Shown here: positions 28,240 to 40,378 of the stretch, one piece after another
Position numbering within the stretch: position 1 is the stretch's first letter
Layout of the letters: every line of letters starts with the position of its first letter
DNA from: Hydractinia symbiolongicarpus
Lineage: Eukaryota > Cnidaria > Hydrozoa > Anthoathecata > Hydractiniidae
Direction: 5' to 3'
Length of the DNA stretch: 64,000 nt
NCBI RefSeq assembly: GCF_029227915.1
Contig: NC_079880.1
Span: forward strand, 18,306,001-18,370,000
Notes under the pieces: generated by a model
What the model was told of the DNA's origin: nothing
The model's input: only the letters and a program-made list of their open reading frames with translations
The model's database searches: none
Made by a program: the position numbers and the translations under genes

Positions 28240-29495
28240 AAGGTATATTAAACAACTCAAAAATTAGAAATGTATAAATTATTAGAAACTAATATATCTT
28301 ACATCTTTTATTAGCATTTTTATTTCTTTTTACTTATTTTCAAAGAATACTTGTGCTAACCTGTAATAAAAAAGTAAACAAGTATCTTAATTTTAAAGGA
28401 GAGGCGAACAAAAAATTATTTTTTAGCAAGATGAAAAAATTTATAGATTTCTTAATTCTAAAATCTACTAAGATAACTACTCTAATAAGAAATAAATATT
28501 TTTCACAACTAAGTATCCATATATCTTCCTGGCAACAATTTTGCAGAATTTCTATGGCTCTATGGGGTTGAAATAAGTAGGTTTATTTTGGATGTACTTA
28601 CCAGTACACGTCAAGAATAAGATCTTTGACTGAAGATAACCAAGAATATTTTGCGTACTATAGTAGTAACAGCATTTTATAACCTTCGTTTTAACTTCTT
28701 TGAACTTAAAAAATATCTGTCATGACCAACAACAATATTTTTTTCATATTTTGAGTCCCTCTTCCACAACATTACTACCAACTTCGAAAGATGAAGTTTG
28801 TTATGATGAAATTGCGCCAAATCTGAATAAATATACAGACCGGACATATTCAACGACAAATCAAACGCACAATATGGAGGCTACATCTATATATTTACGA
28901 ATCTTTATTTTCCCTATCATTTTTACTCACAAATTTGTTCAGTAAGTTCAGCATGTTGTTCAACATTTTTGCTATTTTGATCTTTAACTTTACCTTGTTT
29001 AATTATTTTGTGCGTATTGACTCGTGATCATCACAATAAGAAGAAATATATTCCATTGTTTTTTCATTTAGTCCCCGTTTAGCAAATGTGTAAAAATACT
29101 CAATTATAAATAATTCAGCACTCACAAAGATGTAAACAAAACTGGTATTTGTAACAGACTGATTTATATTTTAGGTCTAGTGCGTTGTCGTTCTGCAAAG
29201 TTTTAGGTTAAAATACCTTCTGCGAAACTCTGCAAATATTTTCATTCTTGGTCTTTGTTTCAAGACTTTCTTTTTTTTATGATGGCTGTAACATGTAAAT
29301 TAATTTATTTTGACGGTCTGCTCCATAATAAATCAATCGGTCAAGCCAGTCGGTCTGGTCTTCAAAATCAACATCAACAACAATCAAATCATGAATTCTT
29401 ATTCAGCAGCCTTGCCGTGTGCAGTTCGCCTTGCTAATGTTAACACGTTTTACCCGACCTCTTGAACCGACCTCTGTTTAACAATATTGCTTTTA
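28240..29495. other. Intergenic stretch, no confident gene
   Basis: One possible exon (28755-28940, acceptor TTTTGAG, donor GTAAGT) has no partner and weak composition, so it is not called. Otherwise AT-rich sequence without recognisable features. Confidence 0.4.
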
Positions 29496-29499
29496 CTAG

Positions 29500-32135
29500 C
29501 CGGGAAACCCGGCGTCAAACCACCGGGTTAAGCCACAAGTAAAGGTGTGACCCGGTGTTGAACACTTTCTGGAGCGCTTAATAACAGCCGTAAACTGTGC
29601 CAAACGCTCAGATGGAGTGCTTTAGTGCAGGTATGCAGTATGTCGTAAATTGAGTGAAACGCATACACCATAATATTTTAAAAAAAGATAACTTTCCCGC
29701 AATGATAGCTTAAATAAAAACAGAGTTTAAAAACCGTTGTTACTGTACAATAGAAAAACGATCAGTCAGTATTACTTTATTTTGTGGAATAAAATTTTGT
29801 TAAAGTTAAAAATTTATTCGTGACACCGGCCTGATCGCTTAGTACAGTTAAACAGTGTTGCACAGCATATAGGGATAATACCGTTTTAAAATTTTTTTCT
29901 CGCTGACTCCCAAGACAGTTTAAAAATTAATTGTCACATTGGGCTGACCTTAGTATATAAACCGTGTTGCACATGCACATAGGCGTAACAGCCTTTTACA
30001 ATAAAATAGTCTGTTTTTAAAACTGGACTAACCCCTTAGTATAGTTGAGCAGAGTTCAACAGGCATAATATCCTTTTCCAGAAAAACTTCATTGCAACAC
30101 AGTTTAAATAAAAACACATGGAACAGCCTGTCGTTACCCATCCTAAAATAATCGCTCAGCCATTTTATTTGTAGAAAACGTTTTCAGGGAAATAATAAAA
30201 GATGTAGCTACCTAGCTAATTGCATTTAGCATAAGAATTATTGCTTAAGAATATTGTTGTAGCCACACTGCATCATCTTTATATATACTCTCACTTTTCA
30301 GCCAAAGATATGAGCTAGCTAAATGGCTACATCCTCGATAAAAATCTCTTTTACCAAATAGAATAGTAATAAGTAAGGCTCTAGCTAACTACCTAGCTAG
30401 CCTTAAAAATATTCGTTCCTAGCCAAAAATCCTAAAACTGGTGCGTTTAAGATCTGTATGTAGCTAAAAAACGTGACAATACTTTATCTTAACACTTTAG
30501 AACATAAAAAACAAGTATTGCAACAATAAAGAGCTTATAGAAGACAAAAATGTGAAAAAAGATCTACAAACAACACTTACCACCATCATTTTAATAACTA
30601 AAATGGCCGTCATGTTTTGTTCCTCATGTTTTTTCTTTGGCATGCCCAGGCCGCGACAATCTTGGATTTGTTTCAGTAAAACCGTCCTATTTGTTTTCTG
30701 TGGCTCCTGAGCGGAATCGGCGATTAAAGTCACGGGCGTAAATTATTATTAAAAATGGTGTATTAAAATAATGTATTCATTTTAATCTTGAATTAAGGCT
30801 AAAATACACGGTAAGTTTAAACGGACCGTTTAGTTGTAAGAAAAAACTTGTAAGTTTCGTTGCAGGTAATATACCTGTCTACACGCTAAGATAAAATGTA
30901 TAATTTTTTAAAAAACTCTCTTTTTACAATAAATACCAATAATAAATACTGTTGCGGGTATTGTTATAGCAGCAGCAGGGCAAATGCTGAAAAAAAGCGG
31001 TTATGATTTAAAATTAAAAAAAATATGAAAAATATGCTCAAATCTTTAGTTTAAACAACAGCTCATTAATCATTCTGCTAATTTCAACAGAAAAAAACAT
31101 AGCAAAAATTGAACTTGTCCAACTTTTAAAAAACTTATAAAACCGAAAAAGGTTGTGCATCTTTGCTGTTTAAATATACCGCGCATATACCGTTCCACTG
31201 TTGCGACTGTTACATATTGTTGAAGTAATTACTTTTCCAAGATACCTGAAATAAAAACAGAAATTACAAACTGTTGCAACTTTATCATAGCAAAAGCAAT
31301 CGATGAATATTATTTTATTTTGCGGCATAATTTATTGCAAAAGTTAAAAAAAAAATAATCGTGAGACTGGGCTGAGCGCTTAATACAGTAAAATGGTGTT
31401 GCACAGGCGTATATAAATAATATCCTTTTTCTCGCAGACTCTGTTTAAAAAAACACATGAACAATTAAACATAGTTGAATTGACACATAGACAATAGTAC
31501 CCTTTTCCAAAAAACGTTTATCGCAAATTCGGTTTAAATAAAAACACAAGAAACAGTTTGTCGTTACCCGCTCAGTTAAAAGTATCACTCGGCCATTTAA
31601 TTTTGTAGAATAGGTTTAAAGTCATGATACTAACAATGGGTGAAGCTACCTAACTGCATTTAGCATAAGAATTTTGTTGTAGCTAGGTAAAAACTGTATT
31701 TGACTATACTTTCACTTTTTAGTCAGAGGTAGCTAAAAGAGGAGCCAGCTAGCTAGGTAGACCCAACTTCAACATAAAAATAAATAGCAATAAACCAAAC
31801 TAAATTAAACATTAAAAGAATAGGGATACATGAAGATACCATACCTTTAAAAGCAGGATGCTGCCTTAAAATCTACGTTTTTAGCTAGCTAGAAACTTAA
31901 AATTGATTTGTTTAAGATTTATACATGGCTAAAAAACGTGATGAAATATTCAACTTAACATGTAAAAACACACAGAAAATAAATATTTTTATAGATACAA
32001 AGTATTCGGAGGGAAAAGTATCGAAAGGAGACCTGCAAACCTCACAACATCACTTCCAAACCAAAAATGGCCTTCAATCATGTTATCGTTGTTTATCCGA
32101 TTCTGGCGTGATTCTGAAATTATTCCGAAATTAAC
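29500..32135. repeat. Two diverged copies of a repeat of about 1 kb or more, CTAGCTAG-rich
   Basis: Segments of 29.8-30.7 kb recur in the same order about 1.45-1.55 kb downstream. Examples: GTGTTGCACAG near 29860 and 31395; GCATTTAGCATAAGAATT near 30222 and 31658; GTAGCTAAAAAACGTGA near 30460 matching TGGCTAAAAAACGTGA near 31926; and AAAATGGCC near 30600 and 32062. The copies are strongly diverged. The intervening and flanking DNA is rich in GCTAGCTAG. No transposase is visible. Confidence 0.55.
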
Positions 32136-32389
32136 CTGCGTTCAACCGAAAAACGGAGGTCCGTAAAATACGGGCCCCGAGATCATTTTCCAAAAAAAAC
32201 AACCAAAAGCAACCATTTTGAACACACAAAATACGGCTATTATAATAGAGGATACCGTCTTTTACTTTTTGCTGGATTTAAGTCATATTAGTAGGCGGTT
32301 TAGGGCCGATTCCACCCTGCAATTTTTCGAATATAGCGCAGGAAGCTCAGAAGAATTGATAAGACTATTTTCGTGTTTATTAAATTTGC

Positions 32390-32700
32390 GTCCCTGCAAC
32401 GTCGATGCAACGTCGTGCTGTATAAATCTGACGTCGGAAATTGCGACCTCTAACCGACGTCAGTTTAAAGTAGAAATGCAACGTGGAAATCGTGATCCAG
32501 TTGGAAAGAGCTTTCCAACTGACACAAAGACGTCTCCATTACGTCAAAAAGACGTCCTTCTATGACCAGGTAAAACGTTATTACGACGACATGTATTTGC
32601 TATAATTTCAATAAACGACGACGTCATTTACTGACGTCATAAAGACGTCTTTAAAAGGCATCATATGTGACGTTTTCAAGACGTTCCAATGAACTTACAC
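32390..32700. promoter_or_regulatory. Dense ACGTC/GACGTC cluster
   Basis: About 15 ACGTC or ACGTT words in both orientations occur within 310 bp, including several GACGTC palindromes and TGACGTCA, the CRE core bound by CREB/ATF-type bZIP factors. This could be a cluster of bZIP sites or a repeat unit that happens to contain the word. No adjacent gene start was identified. Confidence 0.3.
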
Positions 32701-33655
32701 GGCGGGCTATTTCCCGTGTGAAAATGCTTAACTCGTATTTTTCAAACGGCCTGGCTATTTTGTCAAGGATTGTTACATGGAGTTTGCGCCGCAATTCGAC
32801 ACTCCTTCAATTGCAACCTAGGTTTTCACAATAGCAGGTACAACAGCAGCGCGATGGAGAGATTTGTAGAAAAATAAAAATGGCTACCTGGCTAAACACA
32901 CTGAAAGGTTGCTGCAAGTGTTTAAAGTTTTGATTTGGTATATAACGAGTAAAAAATGGATAAATTATTGTTATTTTATGGCTTTCGTAGCTACCGTTAC
33001 TCATTATTGCATATAATAAAAAATAAAAAGAAGATGGGATGGAGGCAGCACAGCTAGCTAGCTGCCAGAACACACAGGACAGTCAAACAACAAAAACTAC
33101 TTTTGTGACACATTGTATCTCAATATGAAGCAAATAATAACACAACAACTCTGTTTAAATAAAACATATGAACTATGAAAACTTTTTTTTAATAAAATAT
33201 AAACTATCATATAGCTAGTGTTTTATAACATCTATTCACAGAAAAAAATGATGATGATCTAGAATTTGTTTTCTTTTGCAAGAGAAAATTTGGCATTGCC
33301 ATGCTCATAAAAATAAAATATATTTGTATAAAATACATATTCTTTGATGTAAATATTATAAATTTTATGCTGTAATAGTCACCATACTTTCTATATGATT
33401 ACGTCGTAAACATTTATGTACCAAATGTTCTGACAAAACATTAATTCACACACATTTATATTAAAAAATTGATTTCTTTGAGCTTTCTAATTGGGAAAAT
33501 TAATATTCATACTCTTGCGAAAGACACTATCTCACTGATTCACAAATATACATTGCAAATGTTATGCAAACAAAAAGTATATAGCAGAATAAGGAAATAA
33601 GGAAAATATACATCTAACACGAACTATCAACATACTGAACTTTTAAACAAAAAAC
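32701..33655. other. Intergenic stretch, no gene seen
   Basis: AT-rich DNA with a GCTAGCTAGCTG patch near 33050. It is probably the 3-prime flank of the minus-strand gene that ends at 33661. Confidence 0.4.
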
Positions 33656-33660
33656 GGTGT

Positions 33661-36039
33661 CTAAATTTCTAAATCAGAAAAAACCTTTTTCATGAAAGCA
33701 CTCTCACATAGTTGGCATTTCAAGTTATTTCTAACAAGCAGCAAGCAATGTTCACAACACATATCTCTCTCTGGTATGTAATCAGATCCTCTTGAAACAT
33801 AGTGCAACTTATCGTAACCGTTTTCTCTCAGATGCAACAATTGTATGTACTCGTGACGGAAAATTCTTGGCCAGCGACATTGGAAAGTGGTATTGTTAGA
33901 ATACTTTACAATCATCTGGTGCTTTTGCTCCCGCCCTTCCATACTATTACATCCAATTCCGAAACCGTAGCACAGCAAAGTACTTTCAGCATGGAAAGGT
34001 ATGCAGTTACATAAAGTCCATAAACTGGGTGAGACGCTTACATCATACCAACAGCTTGACTTGAAAAGTAGTTTACATTGCTTCTTTAAATCTTTTAAAA
34101 GTTCCAAATTGAAATTCTCTACACGTACTGATAGTGAAATAATTTTTCGCAAACATATGAACTGAAAATGGATTTGATGCAGCCTTATTTTCATTTGTTC
34201 ACTCTTCAATTCATTTAAAATAAGTAAATTTAATTCTGGGAAATGACAAAGAAAGGCTTTACTCTCCTTTCCACGAAAACGAAAAGTGAAACTACTTTCA
34301 TTCTTAGAACTGCTTTCATTAAACCACCGGATAATTTTTTTCGACAAAAAATTACATCCCATTGCTGAACGTATAAAATTAACAAATTTAATTAAAGCAT
34401 GTGAGGAAGGTATATCTTTAAATGCTTTGTAGGAATTCAATGGAGCAGTTGCCAAACATAGATTGAATAACTTCATGAAGTGCTCTTTGACGACATTGTT
34501 CTTCAGATGAAGAGGTTCGCCTTTTGCTTTATCAATATAATGGCCAACCAAGGGGACTTCTTCTTGTCTACCTTTCAAAACTTTAGATATATAAGATGTC
34601 AAGTTACTACGTTTCGTTGCACTATTTCCTTTGCATTTAACTTCGATTTCTTTTTTTTTACCTTCAACCTTTTTGGCATCACTTATGCGTTTGTGATAGT
34701 TGAAGGGCATCCATTTGTCACTTTGCTTGGTTCCGTATGTATATTCAAATTTGGCTGAATTATCTTTATTTACATTTCCGAACGTTGAAAAGTAGTAGGC
34801 TGAATTTGTTAGTTCCCCAGCCAAAAAAGCCAACATCTTCATATCGTTAGGTAATTCACCCAATAAAAATTCAACTTTGTAGGCAACTTCATCAACATAA
34901 ACAGTGAAAACCTGACTTTCCAAAAACTTCACGTCCGACAACAACTTGAGAACATAATTGCGTACAACAGTAGAATTTTCCTCAGTATCACCACCAAAAA
35001 TTAAAAAGTTTTCGGAGCTGCTGCATATCCGATTACCAACATTAAGAAAAGAGACTAAAAATGACATACCACAAATAGGAGCTCCATCCCCACCAAGAGC
35101 AAATACAAACAGAAAAGATTCAAAATCTTTTTTTTCAAGCATATTGAATGTTTTTAGTTTGTCACTCCGTTGACGATTCACTTTTAAATAGAATTTTGCC
35201 AATCGTAACAAAAATTCATCACACGATCTATAATTTCCTGTAACTGATTTTGTTTCATCTCCAAAGGTTAGAGTTGGATGTATGTCATGTAGTGTTCCTA
35301 TATCAATGTTATTGATAATGGTTGCTAAATGAGGATACTGAATATAATTAACCACTGAATTCTGTTTATTCTGGGAAATTCTATTTGCCTTTCTAATTGC
35401 CATGTATTTAGCTTTCCCCATGACATTGTGGCTGTAAAAAACATTGAGAGAACGTAGTTTATTATCTTCTGAATTGTAAAATTCTTCATTTGCTATTTTG
35501 ATGGTAGTTTCCTTTATCTGTTTTACTACAGATGATTTAGCATTCAATAAACTTTTTGCAAACATTTTTGAGGGGATTTTCGAACACAATGTGTCAATCA
35601 TACCAAACATAACCGGCTGAACAGATTCCTTAGACCCTCCGTGAATGGCAGAACAAGCTTCAAATGTTTCCAGACGACGTGTATCTTTTGCTGATCTATT
35701 TAAATCACTAGATGATGGGAATTTACTACGCCTCTCAGCTGTTACCTTGCTGATGCTAAATTTGACTTCAGAGTCCACTCTATTCTTACTACACTCATAG
35801 TTTAGGTGTCTAACACGTTTTCTTTTTCTAGCTAATCTATTTCTTAACTTATCAACATCCCTTTCAATCAAAGTTATCTCACTGCTCAATGCTGCTAATT
35901 GTTTTTGTTTTTCCTCAATTAGGTTACTCTGATTTGAAATTTTCAAATCCATATCGTTGATTTTTTTTCTGTTTGATGTATATTTTCCTAACTGGGAAAA
36001 CTTAATGTTTTGTGCCTTTGACTTTCCTTTAGGAGGCAT
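33661..36039 (-). CDS. Intact 792-aa protein of unrecognised family, intronless
   Basis: I chose the ATG at 36039 (MPPKGKSKAQ) over upstream in-frame codons because a basic, Pro-rich start is natural and there is no ATG further up in frame. Residues about 30-85 form a coiled coil (ISNQSNLIEEKQKQLAALSS onward) ending in a basic patch RLARKRKRVRHL. The middle holds FALGGDGAPICGMSFLVSFL, GDTEENS and GELPNDMKMLAFLAGELTN. Later come LHLKNNVVKEHF and GCNSMEGREQKHQ. The last 50 residues have CCEHC and CQLC pairs, a probable zinc site. The acidic residues in GGDGAP and SMEG, the LHLKN stretch between them, and an intact intronless frame recall the RNase-H-fold transposases of the Transib/RAG1 type. 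That link is inference only. The gene may instead be a multicopy cnidarian gene of unknown role. Confidence 0.7.
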   Translation of the reverse strand: MPPKGKSKAQNIKFSQLGKYTSNRKKINDMDLKISNQSNLIEEKQKQLAALSSEITLIERDVDKLRNRLARKRKRVRHLNYECSKNRVDSEVKFSISKVTAERRSKFPSSSDLNRSAKDTRRLETFEACSAIHGGSKESVQPVMFGMIDTLCSKIPSKMFAKSLLNAKSSVVKQIKETTIKIANEEFYNSEDNKLRSLNVFYSHNVMGKAKYMAIRKANRISQNKQNSVVNYIQYPHLATIINNIDIGTLHDIHPTLTFGDETKSVTGNYRSCDEFLLRLAKFYLKVNRQRSDKLKTFNMLEKKDFESFLFVFALGGDGAPICGMSFLVSFLNVGNRICSSSENFLIFGGDTEENSTVVRNYVLKLLSDVKFLESQVFTVYVDEVAYKVEFLLGELPNDMKMLAFLAGELTNSAYYFSTFGNVNKDNSAKFEYTYGTKQSDKWMPFNYHKRISDAKKVEGKKKEIEVKCKGNSATKRSNLTSYISKVLKGRQEEVPLVGHYIDKAKGEPLHLKNNVVKEHFMKLFNLCLATAPLNSYKAFKDIPSSHALIKFVNFIRSAMGCNFLSKKIIRWFNESSSKNESSFTFRFRGKESKAFLCHFPELNLLILNELKSEQMKIRLHQIHFQFICLRKIISLSVRVENFNLELLKDLKKQCKLLFKSSCWYDVSVSPSLWTLCNCIPFHAESTLLCYGFGIGCNSMEGREQKHQMIVKYSNNTTFQCRWPRIFRHEYIQLLHLRENGYDKLHYVSRGSDYIPERDMCCEHCLLLVRNNLKCQLCESAFMKKVFSDLEI

Positions 36040-36094
36040 GGCATAGAAATACAACAAAATAAAAACATTTAACTAGGATAAAAATCCAATTCTG

Positions 36095-36598
36095 TCAATA
36101 ACTACATACCATACCATATTGATTGACAACTTTGTACGATGCAGTTATATTTAATGTCTTTGTTGACACTTTGTAATGTAAAATACATTTTTTTTCATCG
36201 TCACATATTATATCACCGACGGCATTGCTTTTAAACTTCTTTTTGAATATTTTATTGATATCAAGGCTAGACAAGTTTGATAAATGGAATTTCAATGACC
36301 CAAGATGGTGAAAAATAATACTAATTTCTTTAATGATACCACTTTTGTCTTTCTTAACAATCAATTCTCTACCGTAAGCTGTGCGGAAGTCGCGAATGGC
36401 TTTATAAACAGCTAAAAATATTTCGGAATGGACACGTTCATTAATGACAACTTTGAAGGGATTATACAAAGTTTGTTTTGCTTGAATTTTTCGATTAAGA
36501 GATGTTAAAATTGTATCGAAGTGAAACTTTATTAAATTGATGACGAGGATATTTTTTTCGTCCAACTCTGCATATGAATCAATTAAATCTGACATCAT
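36095..36598 (-). CDS. Hypothetical protein upstream of the 792-aa gene
   Basis: The frame is open for 194 codons from 36679, but the first 25 residues are a low-complexity (TA)n-derived Ile/Tyr stretch, so the MMSDLIDSYAELDEKN start at 36598 is preferred. The rest looks globular, mixed alpha/beta (FDTILTSLNRKIQ, SEIFLAVYKAIRDF, SLKFHLSNLSSL). It ends 55 bp before the 792-aa start, on the same strand. The sequence GTATGGTATGTAG at its 3-prime end and TATCCTAG downstream could form a short intron joining both frames, so the two may be one gene. No family was recognised. Confidence 0.5.
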   Translation of the reverse strand: MMSDLIDSYAELDEKNILVINLIKFHFDTILTSLNRKIQAKQTLYNPFKVVINERVHSEIFLAVYKAIRDFRTAYGRELIVKKDKSGIIKEISIIFHHLGSLKFHLSNLSSLDINKIFKKKFKSNAVGDIICDDEKKCILHYKVSTKTLNITASYKVVNQYGMVCSY

Positions 36599-36774
36599 TA
36601 TACATGATCTAAAAACATAGGTAATTATAAATATATATATTATATATATATATAGAAAAGAAAAGTTATTATCTGTCATTTTAGAAAAAGAAGATGAAAA
36701 AGAGAGGATATTTTTATTTACTATCTTAAGTGGATAAATTTTGGAGAGTATTTAATGGTGAATGACCAAAATGG

Positions 36775-36895
36775 AATACTTGGCGGGGATTTAATTTTGC
36801 GAATGATAAATTTTATAAAATTTGGCGAGGATTTAATTTGGCGAATACAAAAAAATGTTTATTTTAACGGAATTTATTTTGGCGAATGACACAAA
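36775..36895. repeat. Degenerate GGATTTAATTTTGGCGAAT repeat, three copies
   Basis: Copies at about 36780, 36830 and 36880 share TTGGCG(A/G)GGATTTAATTT and TGGCGAAT words. The array lies upstream of the minus-strand gene pair and could be part of a mobile element end. Confidence 0.6.
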
Positions 36896-36899
36896 GAAA

Positions 36900-37940
36900 T
36901 GAATTTTTATGTCTTGGAATGTTTTAAAAAAAATAAGAATAAACGTATATATATATAAACACAAGTTCGTTATTTATAGGGAAAAAACATTTTTCTTTTC
37001 TTAATTAAAAAAAACGGTATTCCAATTCCAGCTCCTTTTAGATCGTTTATTCCTTAAATATATAAATTAGTGGAAATAGTTTTTCTTATGTGGTCCTTCT
37101 TTTATTGCCTGTAAGAATGCGCGTACATATACAGAACTTTGTAAACATTCGCTCATCTATACACAGAACTCTAGCTAGCTACGGTTTAACGCATCTATTT
37201 TGCCTAAAAACCCTAAATTTTTCCTTGTTACTTGTGGATGAATGAAAACTTGCGAAAAAATTAATACATGAGAAAATTTAGTCAGAATAAAGCATAGCTA
37301 GCTATAGCTATACAATGGGACAACACATCCACAAAATATTTAGCTAGCTAGCTAGCTTTAAAGACAAGTTTTAATTTTTTTTATATGGATGGGTTTCTTG
37401 TATATATTGTGAAAAATTGAGAAGTCGGCTATATGAGACCTAAAATATACTTATACTCATAGGACATAGCCAGATAGACCATTAACACACCTTAGTTTAC
37501 AGAATATAATAAAAAAGAAACAATTTAAAAATGGCCGCCATTTCTTAATTCCTGAGACTGCCATACGTAGCTTACTACAATTTTCCCATACTTCCGTTGC
37601 TTTTATTTACCAAAAAAACTTCAAAATTAAAAAATGTAAAACAACAGAATTGAAGATTCGTCTTACAACTTGCGTTTTAATGCCTTCAAATAGAAAAATA
37701 ATACCATTTAATACTATTCTATACCCAACAAAGTTTGTTACTGGAAGGGTAAAATTGAAAGAGGCACTATTTCAAGACAGCTAAAAAGACATTCCACGAT
37801 GTTCAACATAAGCATGTTTATATTCGATCGAAAGAAAATTTATTCGACTTTCAAATTCTAGCGCTCGTAAAACCATCAGACACGTTTAAAACACATACCA
37901 GATAAAAGTATGGTACCATGTACCAAAGATATAATACTTA
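36900..37940. other. Intergenic stretch, no gene seen
   Basis: AT-rich, with a GCTAGCTAGCTAGC run near 37340-37360. No coding or RNA gene signature. Confidence 0.4.
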
Positions 37941-37947
37941 CGGTCCT

Positions 37948-38168
37948 CGACCGTTTTTAAAAACCTACGGGCCGAAAAACGCGGACGCTTTTGATAAGCA
38001 TTTCTTGGACCGTTTTTACCCGCCGTGTTAATGTTAAGTTTAAAAATTGCTAATAACTGCAGGGTTGCGGGTGATTCAGTGATGCCAGAAAGCTTCATTT
38101 TTTCAAACACTTTTTTACCTTTCAGGCCGTGCATTAAATAATTTGGCAACACTTCATCAGTGCTTAAC
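37948..38168 (-). CDS. Candidate internal exon of an unidentified gene
   Basis: The minus strand shows TATAATTTTTAG as an acceptor just before TTAAGCACTGATGAAG, and the frame stays open to a strong GTAAGT donor near 37947. The product includes STDEVLPNYLMHGLKGKKVF and a basic stretch KRPRFSARRFL. The first part loosely resembles C-terminal motifs of DUF4806-type proteins that occur in many cnidarian loci. No partner exons were found, so this may be a pseudogene remnant. Confidence 0.35.
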
Positions 38169-38169
38169 T

Positions 38170-39990
38170 AAAAATTATACAGTAATTGATATAAAGAATT
38201 TCAAAATTTATAAATAAATTATATTTCAAATGCTGCCTTGTTCTCCGGATCTGCAAAATTCAGTCTATACAAATATATTCGGGTTAATTACAGTGTGAAA
38301 GTAATTCTGATGGTCGCTCTGACGTCCCTACCATCGAGTGTTGATGACGGCTTCAACACTTAAAAAATGATTCATGTGAGATGAATTATGTTAAGTTGCG
38401 TTGCAGACAATACAAGTCCTTTGGCATTCATTTTTAATCAATTTTTTCCGGATAGATAAACTGCGATGAGTTTTGGAAAAAGTGTATTTGCAGATAAAAG
38501 TTAATTCTCCTTAAATTAGCAATGCCTTAATGACCCATCGCAACGATACCTAATGAGTTTTCATAAAAGTAATCAGAAACATGCGGGCCAAATTTTTAGG
38601 TCTCATACCTCCTAGAGCGCCAGATATTTGATATTACTCTTAAATTTTTTATTCCTCTATAATCAGTAAAATATAACTTTTGTTAGCACTATGCTCAGAA
38701 CTTGGAACTTGCAACTATTTCATCACAAAGAGTCATTCTAGAAAAGTTTTGAAACATTATAACCTGATTTCCCTTCAAATTTTCGGTCGGTCCTAATTTT
38801 TAGGCATTATGTCATAAGATACTTTTATTAAACTACCACAGACTTTAAACAGAATCTTAAAATTCGTTATAGAACTGGATCAGAGCCCGAAAGAATCCTG
38901 ACATTGAGAAAGCTTACAGAAGTTATTGAGAGGTCAGGGGGTTAGGGTACGCAGAAATAAAATGAAATATTATTAGTTCTTTAAACTTGCGACCTTCCGA
39001 CTTTTTTTTTAGTTTCCAATTCTTCTTATTTGTACATACCTCTTTCTTCTCAGAACATCTGAGTTTTAGCTGTGAACGTACTCCTAGTAATATTTTAACT
39101 GAATATACGAAAAAAGTAAATACACTTTGTGAATTGAGCCTCCCGAGCATAATGTTTTTTTACAGAGCACAATCATTAGAAAAATTTCAGAATTATATAT
39201 TTGGCATAGTTTGGGAATGTAAATAATTTTTTTTATGCAATACGACCTAGAGCAATGCTGTGAAGTGATCAGAAAGGCCCTTGCATTTTAACACTTTAAT
39301 ACTAAGAACAAGGAGTGTAAAGTTCAACTTGTCAAACACACTAAGAAAGTTAATTAGTTAATGTATATCTTTATTCTGAATTCACATATGTGTAAAATGT
39401 GTGTTTTAAATACTGCTTAAACTACCCTTGTTGTCTCACTTCTCTCACTTCTTTCATTCCGACGAAAAATATTTTTAACCGTTTTTGTTTCTCAAACATC
39501 ACGTGCGTGGATTGAGCGAAAACATTTTTAAAATGTTTGCTATGAAATGACAACAACAACAATAACAAAAAATGATGTCGATCGAAGATGTTGGACTTTA
39601 TTTGGAATGTAGCCAAACCCACTAACGTCAGCAGGTCAACCAGTTCCTAGACTCTGCCTGTGTTTTTGTAGATAAGGCGCTCACTATTGCTATTGCTTAG
39701 AAAGTCAACAACATCGCTATTGTGACAGTGACAAACATTTTTAACCAGTTAGCTTGCTATCTAGCTAAAAATGTTAGTAGTGAAAGCGCCTTAAGGATAC
39801 ATGATAACACCTATTACCCATATGGAGATACTGACTAATTTTTTCTAAACTTCGAAAAAAAATATAAGAAGGAATATACTTTCCGAAAGCCAGATAAATT
39901 TTCCATCGAATAGTGTTATTTTGTCATCAAATAATGAGCTTGGAAGACGTAAAGGCCAGGATACACTTGTATAATATCATTAAATATTAA
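38170..39990. other. Intergenic stretch, no gene seen
   Basis: AT-rich sequence, several short open frames without motifs, no recognised repeat family. Confidence 0.4.
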
Positions 39991-39994
39991 GTAG

Positions 39995-40130
39995 ATATAC
40001 AATAGGTAAACATAGGTTATTGAGATTTATTAACCCGAGGTGATTTATATTCAACGACGCGCAGCGGAGTTGAATATAATATCACCGAGGGTTAATAAAT
40101 CCAATAACCTATGTTTACCTATTGTATATA
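39995..40130. repeat. Long palindrome with about 61-bp arms
   Basis: The left arm 39995-40055 and the right arm 40069-40130 are near-perfect reverse complements. They contain GGTAAACATAGGTTATTG and TTATATTCAAC and surround a GC-rich centre, GACGCGCAGCGGA. The structure would fold into a cruciform or RNA hairpin. Its likely origin is a fold-back element. Confidence 0.9.
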
Positions 40131-40134
40131 TGTT

Positions 40135-40378
40135 TTATTATATACCCAAAAGAGATTGTTATAATTAATATTACTTATTTTGTTTTGTGTTTGTTTTGTT
40201 TTCGTTTCATTATCACAGTTAATTACGATAAAAATTAATGAGGCGGAAAGGATAAAATCAAAACATGCGTTTACGAATGTTTTGTCAAAACTATTGTTAC
40301 GTCACAAGCATTGAATAATACGGGTGGAATACGATTATTTATTCAATGGCTGTTTTTGCTTACGGGTATATAATAAAT
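40135..40378. mobile_element. Candidate small MITE, about 244 bp
   Basis: The left end TTATTATATACCCAAAAG and the right end CTTACGGGTATATAATAAA are inverted with one or two mismatches. The interior has no coding sequence. It is directly adjacent to the palindrome at 39995-40130 and may have been part of the same structure. Confidence 0.5.

Noticed and set aside
28700-28945. Possible exon with acceptor TTTTGAG and donor GTAAGT
   Set aside because: The composition is weak, the end is strongly hydrophobic by chance, and no partner exon of matching phase was found.
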